Positions 16,451 through 23,388 of a DNA stretch of 25,384 bases are shown piece by piece (position 1 is the first letter of the stretch; the number at the start of each line of letters is the position of its first letter). This stretch comes from CAZISM01 sp964541895. GTDB taxonomy: Bacteria > Zhuqueibacterota > Zhuqueibacteria > Residuimicrobiales > Residuimicrobiaceae. The translations under genes and the position numbers were made by a program. Location: assembly GCA_964541895.1 (NCBI GenBank), contig CAZISM010000079.1:1-25384 (forward strand), given 5' to 3'. The notes under the pieces were generated by a model. It ran no database searches. It had not been told where the DNA came from and saw only the letters and a program-made list of their open reading frames with translations.

Positions 16451-18034
16451 ATGAAACGAAATTATTACACGCTAGTTGCGCTTCTCTTGATGGGGTGTGC
16501 CCTGATTTTGAGCTGCAACGTTCGGCAGGTTAATGAACCTGTGTTATCCTCGACTCTGCCTGCAGCGCAGAATTCGTCGCTCTTCAACTCGGTTGGTGTT
16601 GAGAAAACGACTTTTTATCCCTATGAGACGGTCATTATGTCTCTGGGAGATTTGTGGCCACAATGGGAAACCGCCATCGAGGTGGTTCGCCTGTCGGATA
16701 AAAAGATTCTGCGTCGCCTGGTGGTCTTTACGGACAGTGAAGGCAAAATTGCCAAAATCCCGGTTTGGTACTGTATTGGCGTGGCCGCGAACGGTTACCC
16801 GATCAATGAGGAAGGCAATTACACCATTCGCATTCAGCAGGCCAGCAAGGATAAACCCTGGCTTATCGTGGCGAAAAATTTTAGAGTAAGCAATACGCGG
16901 GGCACCACACCTGCGGCTTGGGTCTCCAAATCGGACGGCTCTTTCGCATTTGCCACGGTGCCGTTGGGCGGCGCTGTATACATGACGGGTGCTGGTTTTG
17001 CGCCCGGCAGCCAGGTTAAGCTCCACCTCGTTCTTGACAAGGATGTCTATAATAACGGCGATGTGCTTGCCGATCAGACCGGCGTTGTCGAGCAAGTTAC
17101 CACCAAAGCAGACGGCACGTTGCCGAACACGATGGTCTGGGCCGGTGCGTTAGCCGGTAATTATGACGTTGTCGCCGATGTGGCCCCATTCGGTGAATTC
17201 GGGGCTGGTGATGCCGTCAGCGATGGCCAACTGGTTGGGCTTGTAGTGCAGACAACCGCCGCCGCTGCCGATATCATTGCTGAAGTCGCCTGCAATTCCA
17301 GCGGTATCCATCAAAACCTGTTTACCTGCCTGGATGCTATTTGGGCTAAAGCCGAACCGGGGCAGAGACCCAAACAGGCATCCGAGCTGGCGGCGCTCTA
17401 TGTGGTAGTTCATAAGGATTCCTGGAAAGCCGGAGATGTCCTGATCGATGTTGAAACGGTAAGCGCCACAGAAATGCCGATCCAGTGTCTGGTTAATCCA
17501 CTGTCCGGAAGCCTGGCTTTAACGCCGCTGCGCGGTCAAGGCAAAGCCAGCGACGGCCAACCGATCCGCCTATGGCCGGGTAGTTATGATGTGATCGTGG
17601 ATATCGGTCGCAATGGCAAGTACGACCCGGGTACCGATATTCTCGATGGTGGCCCCCAGGTCGGCTTTACCATTACGTGTGACGAAATGGCAGAAAAGTA
17701 CAAACTGATCGTCGCCGCCGAATGCGATTTTCTCGCTCAGAAAATAAACCAAACCAACCTATGCGTGCTGGTGCTCGATTCAAATGGGAAGCCCGTTCCC
17801 GGGGCATCCATTACCTTCAAGACTGAAGAGGGCTACTGTGCGTATTCGAGTGGCGGTGGAACCACGGATGCCGACGGCACCTTGTGCACCATATTGTACA
17901 ACATCGGCTCCTGGGGAACCCGGCTATTGGTAAAAACGACAGCCGTCGTTAACGGTGAGACGCTTGTCGACTATTGTTCAATCTGGAGAGAGATACCCTA
18001 CACCCATAATACAGGGGTAATCGTAGGTAACTAG
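16451..18034 (+). CDS. Ig-like beta-sandwich lipoprotein linked to the YjbH-like genes
   Basis: 527 residues from ATG 16451; AGGAGGT (16440-16446) fixes this start. The N-terminus is a lipoprotein signal with two possible lipidated cysteines, Cys16 (LLMGC) and Cys22 (LILSC). An N-terminal sandwich domain follows, then two related repeats: GDVLAD (203-208) with GNYDVVADV (from 236), and GDVLID (328-333) with GSYDVIVDI (from 377), each ending in a G-x-x-D/G-rich strand. The last domain (VLVLDSNGKPVPGASITFKT, then TTDADGT) looks like an invasin-type Big-1 Ig domain. It is probably a periplasmic or surface-anchored partner of the outer-membrane barrel. I know no named family for the whole. It is followed by a strong terminator. 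Confidence 0.7.
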   Translation: MKRNYYTLVALLLMGCALILSCNVRQVNEPVLSSTLPAAQNSSLFNSVGVEKTTFYPYETVIMSLGDLWPQWETAIEVVRLSDKKILRRLVVFTDSEGKIAKIPVWYCIGVAANGYPINEEGNYTIRIQQASKDKPWLIVAKNFRVSNTRGTTPAAWVSKSDGSFAFATVPLGGAVYMTGAGFAPGSQVKLHLVLDKDVYNNGDVLADQTGVVEQVTTKADGTLPNTMVWAGALAGNYDVVADVAPFGEFGAGDAVSDGQLVGLVVQTTAAAADIIAEVACNSSGIHQNLFTCLDAIWAKAEPGQRPKQASELAALYVVVHKDSWKAGDVLIDVETVSATEMPIQCLVNPLSGSLALTPLRGQGKASDGQPIRLWPGSYDVIVDIGRNGKYDPGTDILDGGPQVGFTITCDEMAEKYKLIVAAECDFLAQKINQTNLCVLVLDSNGKPVPGASITFKTEEGYCAYSSGGGTTDADGTLCTILYNIGSWGTRLLVKTTAVVNGETLVDYCSIWREIPYTHNTGVIVGN

Positions 18035-18063
18035 AATTGAGTTACTAGCCATTCCAATTATGT

Positions 18064-18097
18064 CGGGTAGTTTGCGTCATGCAAACTACCCGTTTTT
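18064..18097 (+). terminator. Strong Rho-independent terminator
   Basis: CGGGTAGTTTGC (18064-18075) pairs perfectly with GCAAACTACCCG (18081-18092) around a five-base loop, followed by TTTTT (18093-18097). It closes the unit that begins at the promoter at 15019, giving a two-gene transcript of about 3 kb. Confidence 0.88.
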
Positions 18098-18124
18098 ATA
18101 GGATGCCGTTTACGAATGTATGAT
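18095..18124 (+). promoter_or_regulatory. Possible promoter just behind the terminator
   Basis: TATGAT (18119-18124) matches the -10 consensus in five of six places. The -35 is poor (TTATAG 18096-18101 with 17 bases, or TTTATA 18095-18100 with 18). It would let the next gene be transcribed separately, starting close to its ribosome site at 18131. Confidence 0.3.
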
Positions 18125-18144
18125 TAGGGCAGCAGGAGCGCGTC

Positions 18145-18939
18145 ATGCAGAATCACCATGTGTACCGGCCCCTCACACCGCATCAGAATTCTCTTCCTTT
18201 CGCATCAGCTATAATGTCGCTTCTATTCAGCATCCTGGTCACCACACCGGCTTTGTGGGCCCAGTCTTCCCGCGCTTTGCTGGGTTATGGCGGGATGATC
18301 GTTGTGCCCACGGCCACGCTGGCCGGCGATGCCACAGTGGCAGTCGGTTTTTCCCGCATTCCGACCATGTATGGTTACAAGCTCTATCCAGCGGCCAAGT
18401 CAGTCTATTATGCGGCACTCACCTTTACCCCTTTTTTCGAAGCCTCGTTTGCCATTGTAAAACCGGACAAACTGCCGGATCGGCCGTTGCACGTAGGTGA
18501 TCGTTCGGCCGGCGTAAAGTTGCGGCTCTGTCCGGAAACCAGGCGCATACCGGCGATTGCGATCGGCAGCCATGACTTTTTTAACCTTAAGCTGCTGGGC
18601 TTGGCCAAGCCAGGCCGAAAACTCCCTGAAAATTTTGCCGCTCTCTATGCCGTTGCCACCAAATCGTTCAAGCCGACCTTTTTGCATCAACTTGTCGTTC
18701 ATTTTGGCTATGGGACGGATTGGCTGCCGGCCAAACAAAACTATCTCGTTGGTCCATTCGGTGGTGTGGAATTGTTTTTGCGCAAGGAACTGGTCGTGAT
18801 GGCCGAATCCGATGCGCGCAATGTCAATCTTGGCGCCCGCATGAAGCTGTTTTCTCATTTACAGAGCTGGGTGTGCTGGATGGACGCTCGAGAGCTGTGT
18901 GGAGGCGTTGGGCTTTCGCTCACACTCTGGGAATTATGA
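18145..18939 (+). CDS. YjbH-like exopolysaccharide outer-membrane protein, N-terminal-type half
   Basis: 264 residues; AGGAG (18131-18135) lies nine bases before ATG 18145. The signal peptide has a long polar start and a core at MSLLFSILVTTPALWAQ. The mature part begins RALLGYGGMIVVPTATLAGD followed by TVAVGFSRIP, the typical opening of YjbH-like barrels (glycine-rich strand, PTA, then a ladder of aromatic strands). LHVGDRSAGVKLRL, IAIGSHDFF and GPFGGVELFL continue the pattern. The C-terminal periplasmic part of one-piece YjbH is missing and matches the gene at 15136 instead. It probably forms an outer-membrane barrel that helps exopolysaccharide secretion. ATG 18214 is an alternative start directly at the signal core. 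Confidence 0.65.
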   Translation: MQNHHVYRPLTPHQNSLPFASAIMSLLFSILVTTPALWAQSSRALLGYGGMIVVPTATLAGDATVAVGFSRIPTMYGYKLYPAAKSVYYAALTFTPFFEASFAIVKPDKLPDRPLHVGDRSAGVKLRLCPETRRIPAIAIGSHDFFNLKLLGLAKPGRKLPENFAALYAVATKSFKPTFLHQLVVHFGYGTDWLPAKQNYLVGPFGGVELFLRKELVVMAESDARNVNLGARMKLFSHLQSWVCWMDARELCGGVGLSLTLWEL

Positions 18940-19067
18940 CGCGTTAACCGTCATGCCGTTCAAGTACAATTCCCCTCGATCCCTCCTGCCTGGTCCTTTC
19001 AAATCTACCATGTGTCATAATCTTCTCATTTTTCCCTTTGTCATATTATTATGGAGGTGATCCTGCC

Positions 19068-19934
19068 ATGACGCCTTTAGTCAGCGTTCGTATCATTACT
19101 TACAATCAAGCACCCTACATCCGCCAGTGCCTTGAAGGCGCACTCATGCAGAGCACCGATTTCCCGGTTGAAATCATTGTCGGTGATCATAGCAGCAGCG
19201 ACGGGACGCAGGACATCGTACTGGATTATCAGAGAAAATATCCTGACAGACTGCAGGTCTTGAAAACACCCCGTGAAGAAGGTCTTATGAGTAACGCAAT
19301 GCGTGTGCAGCAGGCTTGCCGAGGCAAGTATCATGCTGTGTGCGAAGGCGACGACTATTGGATCGATCCCCTGAAATTGCAAAAGCAGGTGGAATTCATG
19401 GAGGCACACCCCGAGGTCCCCTTGTGTTTTCATAATGCCTTTGTGATCAATAAAGCGCATGAGGCGGTTCGATTCTATTTTCATCGTCCCTTGTCACAAC
19501 TTTTGCCGTTCGAGGAAATCTATTTGACGTCCCTGCCATCAGCCAGCCTGCTGGGTAGAGCGGCCATCCTGAACACACTTCCGGAGTGGCGTCGGAAGAT
19601 CGTGTATGCGGATCGTGTGCTCAGATTGTGGTGTGCGCACTTTGGACCTTTGGGATATTTGAATGAAGTTATGAGTGTCTATCGCCGCCATCCCGGCGGC
19701 ATTACGACGATTATGGCAAAATCGCGCCGGGAGTGGTATGAGAATACATTGTTTCTATGCAAAGAATTCAACATAGCCACCAACTATCAACATGCCGCTT
19801 TAATGCACCATTTCCTGGAAAGCGCCAAACACTCTTACCAGCGTAGCAGCTGGGGCAGAGCTTATTACCTTCTGCATCCCCTGCAAGCGAAACAAAAAGT
19901 GAAAAGGATTCTCAAGGCTATTCGGGAACGATAG
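19068..19934 (+). CDS. Glycosyltransferase family 2
   Basis: 288 residues from ATG 19068, fixed by GGAGGTGA (19053-19060) seven bases upstream; the frame also runs back to a TTG at 19038. It has a GT-A fold: VSVRIITYNQAPYIRQCLEG at the start, EIIVGDHSSSDGT (nucleotide-binding region) and CEGDDYWIDPLKLQ (Asp95-Asp96, the metal/sugar site), the form seen in many GT2 enzymes of polysaccharide loci. It adds one sugar to the lipid-linked unit in the cytoplasm; sugar and linkage are unknown. The C-terminus is basic (KQKVKRILKAIRER) and may bind the membrane. The 128 bases before it hold a CATAAT at 19016-19021 but no matching -35. Confidence 0.88.
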   Translation: MTPLVSVRIITYNQAPYIRQCLEGALMQSTDFPVEIIVGDHSSSDGTQDIVLDYQRKYPDRLQVLKTPREEGLMSNAMRVQQACRGKYHAVCEGDDYWIDPLKLQKQVEFMEAHPEVPLCFHNAFVINKAHEAVRFYFHRPLSQLLPFEEIYLTSLPSASLLGRAAILNTLPEWRRKIVYADRVLRLWCAHFGPLGYLNEVMSVYRRHPGGITTIMAKSRREWYENTLFLCKEFNIATNYQHAALMHHFLESAKHSYQRSSWGRAYYLLHPLQAKQKVKRILKAIRER

Positions 19935-19946
19935 TCTGCCTGGCGA

Positions 19947-20173
19947 TCAGCACTCGCATGCACCCGGGTCGCACTCGTCGTGTACGGGGGTGACGAAACA
20001 CGAGCAGGCCAAGTACATTCCGGCTTTTATACGGAAGCGATTGTTTTTGTCGTTTATTAAAAAGGCGAGAAAGGCTTTTGCGCGAAATGTGTTCGCTAGG
20101 AATAAAGACGCCAGGTATCCCGATACCGGGATAGCCGTTTTATGGATGTGATTATGGGGTATGAGAGCCATTT
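19947..20173 (-). other. Possible C-terminal part of the gap-interrupted glycosyltransferase-like gene
   Basis: On the - strand after the gap one frame stays open for 74 codons (from MALIPHNHIHKTAIPVSGYL to a stop at 19947), ending in a cysteine- and acid-rich tail (HDECDPGACEC). A second frame (KWLSYPIITSIKRLSRY) is open only briefly. Because the gap is of unknown true length, the frame cannot be tied to the upstream part. A hairpin TATCCCG-ATAC-CGGGATA (20116-20133) lies within. Which frame, if either, is used is open. Confidence 0.3.
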
Positions 20174-20273
20174 NNNNNNNNNNNNNNNNNNNNNNNNNNN
20201 NNNNNNNNNNNNNNNNNNNNNNNNNNNNNNNNNNNNNNNNNNNNNNNNNNNNNNNNNNNNNNNNNNNNNNNNN
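20174..20273. other. Scaffold gap (100 N)
   Basis: Exactly 100 undetermined bases, the customary filler for a gap of unknown size. It cuts the - strand gene on both sides of it, so statements about that gene's length and frame are unsafe, and the order and orientation of the pieces rest on scaffolding. Confidence 0.99.
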
Positions 20274-20624
20274 CACCCACTTGCCTGAAAACCGAACGTC
20301 AAATTCGATGCGCCAGATAAAGTCATACGGCCTGTACGCGGCGAACGACAATATGGGAAACAGCAGATTACCGTAAAAGGGATTTCGATTGCCTTTCCAG
20401 AAGGGAACCATGCTATAGGCTTTTTCGATGTCCGCCCTGGTGAACAGCGCATACTCTTGTTCGTCTTTGAACTTTTTAAACGGAAAATCGTTTTTCGAAT
20501 TGTCATAGAACAGCTTGACGTCATAGCCGAAATAGCGGCATTCTTTCAGCTTGTCGAACTCTTTAAGAATAAAGGAATTCAGGTGATGAGTCATGAAGAG
20601 GATGCACGTTTTGCCCGTGACCAT
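20274..20624 (-). CDS. Glycosyltransferase-like protein of uncharacterised family, N-terminal part, cut by gap
   Basis: 117 codons are visible from ATG 20624 (TTG 20657 would add 11 residues) to the scaffold gap. The start KTCILFMTHHLNSFILKEFD followed by GYDVKLFYDN suggests a Rossmann-like GT-A first half, and YDFIWRIEFDVRFSGKW looks like the acidic nucleotide-sugar site (Glu-x-Asp) of the DUF3405-like group of putative glycosyltransferases. I am not certain of the family. It lies 36 bases after the end of the - strand GT2 gene, so the two are probably one transcript running leftward. The remainder of the protein is beyond the gap. Confidence 0.55.
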
Positions 20625-20659
20625 GGTAACCTGATGTGCTGGTTCTGATATTGTCAATG

Positions 20660-21643
20660 TTAGTAGCGAAAATGCCGCCCCGGCTTGTTCATGACCTTGC
20701 GAAAGATAAACAAGCCCAACGGACCAGACAAAGCCAAGAGTCCGAAGAAAAGGCTCTTGATCCGGTAACGGCTGTCTCCATGGCGCAGCGTCTGCAGGAA
20801 ATGCAGAGAAGCTTTAAGATATTTTTTGTTGGTCATTAGAGCGATCGCATTGATATAGCTATTGAAGCCGGCATTTTCATTTGCTTTGCTTTTTAGAACG
20901 TGTGCGACCTTGATATCCGACTTGAGACCGGGAACACCATGGTCATCGAAGCGCTGCTGTTCATATTCGTATTGGCTCCAGCGAAAGGTCAGCGCCCCGC
21001 TGTATTGTCGCTTGAAATAGAGCGGTGTCGGCAGAACCGCAAACGCGGTACGCGATAGCAGTCTTTTCCAAAGGTCCATGTCTTCAAATTCGAGCTCTCG
21101 ATTCAATCGATAGGGCTGTTCCGGCATGGACATGAGCACGCTTTTTCTCATCATAACGGATCCGTGCGTGATGGGATTGATGCCGTTGTAGAGCAGCTTT
21201 GCAAGATCGTCTTTTTTTTCAGGCGGACAGGAATAACAATAGGTCAACCCGTTGGGCGCTACGGACAGGCGAGCCGTACTCACAATACCCACTTCCGGGT
21301 GCTGCTGAAAATACACACCCTGCCGGCGTAATCGATCCGGGTGGCTGATGTCGTCTGCATCCATCCGCGCCAATGCATCGCCGGCCGCGACGCTGATCAG
21401 AAAATTCAAAGACGCCGCCACACCTTTATTCTCCTGCTGGAACAGTCTGATGCGACGGTCTTGCTGTGTATATTTCTGGAGGATGGACCAGGTGGCGTCG
21501 GTCGAGCCGTCATCAAGAATTAAAAATTCGAATTCTTTAAGCGTTTGCGCCAAAATGCTCTCCACCGCCTCCCGCAGGAAGCGCTGCGCATTAAAAGCCG
21601 GCATGATAACGGAGACGGCAGGAGTTGTAAGAGTTGTCATCAT
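20660..21643 (-). CDS. Glycosyltransferase family 2
   Basis: 327 residues. The N-terminus VSVIMPAFNAQRFLREAVES, then FLILDDGSTDAT and ARMDADDISHPDRLRRQ (Asp95-Ala-Asp97-Asp98), are textbook GT2 sites for the nucleotide and divalent metal. FEDMDLWKRLL near residue 185 is the usual catalytic-base region. The C-terminal third is basic with a hydrophobic patch (LFFGLLALSGPLGLFIF) that may sit on the membrane. It probably adds a sugar to the same polymer, although its strand is opposite to the main operon. ATG 21643 and ATG 21640 are both possible and neither has a clear ribosome site. It diverges from the flippase gene across about 250 bases. Confidence 0.88.
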   Translation of the reverse strand: MMTTLTTPAVSVIMPAFNAQRFLREAVESILAQTLKEFEFLILDDGSTDATWSILQKYTQQDRRIRLFQQENKGVAASLNFLISVAAGDALARMDADDISHPDRLRRQGVYFQQHPEVGIVSTARLSVAPNGLTYCYSCPPEKKDDLAKLLYNGINPITHGSVMMRKSVLMSMPEQPYRLNRELEFEDMDLWKRLLSRTAFAVLPTPLYFKRQYSGALTFRWSQYEYEQQRFDDHGVPGLKSDIKVAHVLKSKANENAGFNSYINAIALMTNKKYLKASLHFLQTLRHGDSRYRIKSLFFGLLALSGPLGLFIFRKVMNKPGRHFRY

Positions 21644-21755
21644 CTGTGCAAAGCCGTGATTGTGATCTGGTGGTATCGGGCGTGCAGGGCGGCCTATAGC
21701 TATGAAGGGGCAGCGAACGAACGCTTTTTAGCCCGTCATTCAGCTGCCCAATAAA

Positions 21756-21779
21756 AACAGCACTTGAAATTCTGCTGTT
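21756..21779. repeat. Inverted repeat spanning the flippase promoter -35 box (operator candidate)
   Basis: AACAGCA (21756-21762), ten bases, TGCTGTT (21773-21779): perfect 7-base arms with the -35 hexamer inside the spacer. This is the geometry of a repressor-dimer operator. Read on the - strand the same hairpin is followed by a T-rich stretch (TGCTGTTTTTATT), so a weak terminator against leftward transcription is the alternative. Confidence 0.45.
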
Positions 21780-21792
21780 AAAAGTATATATT
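21764..21792 (+). promoter_or_regulatory. Sigma-70-type promoter of the flippase gene
   Basis: TTGAAA (21764-21769), 17 bases, TATATT (21787-21792), each five of six to consensus. Transcription would start near 21799, leaving a leader of about 100 bases before ATG 21898. It likely drives the flippase and the sulfation-type genes after it. Confidence 0.6.
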
Positions 21793-21897
21793 TAGCTTCT
21801 CAAAATCAAGCGGAAATTGAGCTGCCAGTGCGTTATTGACAACGGGCCGTGAAGATGGGTGAAGCAGTTCCGGTTCAAACAGGAATTCCCGCAACCG

Positions 21898-23337
21898 ATG
21901 TCCATTAGAGAAAAGACCATATCCGGCATTACCTGGAGTATTATTGATAATTTTTCGTATTTGGGAATAAACTTTATTATCGGGATTATCCTGGCCAGAC
22001 TGTTGTCGCCCATCGAATATGGCCTGATCGGCATGATTATGATTTTTATTGCCGTTTCCGATGCATTTATCGACAGTGGCTTCAGCCAGGCGCTGATTCG
22101 AAAAAAGGATTGCACGCAACAGGACTATAGTACGGCCTTTTACTATAATCTGGCGGTAGGTTTGAGTTGTTATCTCATCCTGTTTGCCGCGGCCGGCACC
22201 ATCAGTTATTTTTTAAATGAAACCAGACTGGTTTTGCTGATCCGGGTGCTGGGTTTTAATCTGATTATCAATTCTTTTGGCATCATTCAGCGAACCATTT
22301 TGGTCAAGCGGATCAATTTTAAATTGCAGGCCAAAATATCCATCGTCTCCAGCACCTTCTCTGGTTTTGTCGGAATCGGCATGGCACTGTTTCATTGCGG
22401 AGTGTGGAGCCTGGTCGGGCAGATGATGAGCAAAAATATCTGCACCGTGGTGCTGTTGCACCTGGGCAACCGTTGGAAACCGACGAAGACGTTCGATACA
22501 CGATCTTTCCGGGACATGTTCGGATTTGGCTCCAGGCTGCTGCTGGCGGAACTTTTGAACACGGCTTATCGGAATGTCTACTATCTTGTTATCGGCAAGT
22601 ATTATTCTGCGGAACATCTCGGATTTTACACCAGAGCCGAGCAGTTTAAAAATCTGCCGACCCAGAACATTACCAGCGTCATCCAGAGAGTCACCTATCC
22701 GGTGCTGGCCACCCTGCGGGATGAGCCGATTCAATTAAAGACCGGCTACAAAAAGTTGATCAAAAGCACCATGTTGCTCTCTTTTGTTGTTTCCATCTGG
22801 ATGGCCGCTGTCGCCCCCACGTTGGTTATGGCACTCATCGGAAAGCAGTGGCTGCCGGCGTCCGAGTTTCTGACGCTTTTGTGTTTCTCCGGCATGTTTT
22901 ATCCGATTAATGTACTGAACTTGAATCTGCTCAAGGTGCTGGGCCGTTCCGATATTCATCTGCGTCTGGAAGTCATTAAAAAGGCGCTGGCGACTCCGAT
23001 CATTGTCGTCGGCATTTTCTACGGCATTCGCCATATGCTCTGGGGGATGATCGTGATCGCCCTGGCCGGCTATTTGCTAAACAGCTATTATACCGGAAAA
23101 TTCATCGATTATCCAACTCTGGAACAGGCCAAGGATGTCTTGCCATCTTTCATCGTAGCCGGTGCTACGGGTGGTATGGTTTTTATCGCCAGCCGTTTCA
23201 TTTCTCTTGCGCCGGTGCTGATGCTGTTCAGCCAGTTGCTGATGGGTGCCGTCGTGTGCCTCATGCTCTGTGAAGTGTCACGGCTTTCTGATTATCTCTA
23301 TCTGAAAAAAATAGTCCTGGAAAAATTGAAACGATAG
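21898..23337 (+). CDS. wzx: Wzx-type polysaccharide flippase (MOP superfamily)
   Basis: 479 residues from ATG 21898; the frame also opens at GTG 21859, but family members start with a short basic segment and Gly-x-x-Trp as in MSIREKTISGITWSII. About 12-14 membrane helices, with the family segment ILARLLSPIEYGLIGMIMIF and a SGFSQALIRKKDCTQQDYST loop. It flips the undecaprenyl-linked repeat unit to the periplasmic side, where the Wzy-like protein polymerises it. Its presence together with Wzy, Wzc and Wza completes the Wzx/Wzy export route in this window. AGGAA lies 12 bases before the ATG, a loose ribosome site. No overlap with the next gene; 51 bases separate them. Confidence 0.9.
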   Translation: MSIREKTISGITWSIIDNFSYLGINFIIGIILARLLSPIEYGLIGMIMIFIAVSDAFIDSGFSQALIRKKDCTQQDYSTAFYYNLAVGLSCYLILFAAAGTISYFLNETRLVLLIRVLGFNLIINSFGIIQRTILVKRINFKLQAKISIVSSTFSGFVGIGMALFHCGVWSLVGQMMSKNICTVVLLHLGNRWKPTKTFDTRSFRDMFGFGSRLLLAELLNTAYRNVYYLVIGKYYSAEHLGFYTRAEQFKNLPTQNITSVIQRVTYPVLATLRDEPIQLKTGYKKLIKSTMLLSFVVSIWMAAVAPTLVMALIGKQWLPASEFLTLLCFSGMFYPINVLNLNLLKVLGRSDIHLRLEVIKKALATPIIVVGIFYGIRHMLWGMIVIALAGYLLNSYYTGKFIDYPTLEQAKDVLPSFIVAGATGGMVFIASRFISLAPVLMLFSQLLMGAVVCLMLCEVSRLSDYLYLKKIVLEKLKR

Positions 23338-23351
23338 CGCCGTTTTGACCG

Positions 23352-23369
23352 GCCATGGCATCCCATGGC
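23352..23369. repeat. Short perfect inverted repeat between flippase and arylsulfotransferase-like genes
   Basis: GCCATGG (23352-23358), loop CATC, CCATGGC (23363-23369). No T-run follows on either strand, so it is not a standard terminator. It could be an RNA hairpin that alters expression between the two genes, or chance. Confidence 0.35.
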
Positions 23370-23388
23370 GAAAAACTTGGGACCTTGA

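Noticed and set aside
20116..20133. Hairpin TATCCCG-ATAC-CGGGATA as terminator of the GT2 gene at 19068
   Set aside because: It lies about 180 bases beyond the stop and is followed by GCCGTTTTA, too weak a T-run; it also lies within the possible - strand gene.
21836..21864. TTGACA at 21836-21841 as the flippase promoter
   Set aside because: The -35 is perfect, but no acceptable -10 occurs 16-18 bases downstream; the pair at 21764-21792 is much better.
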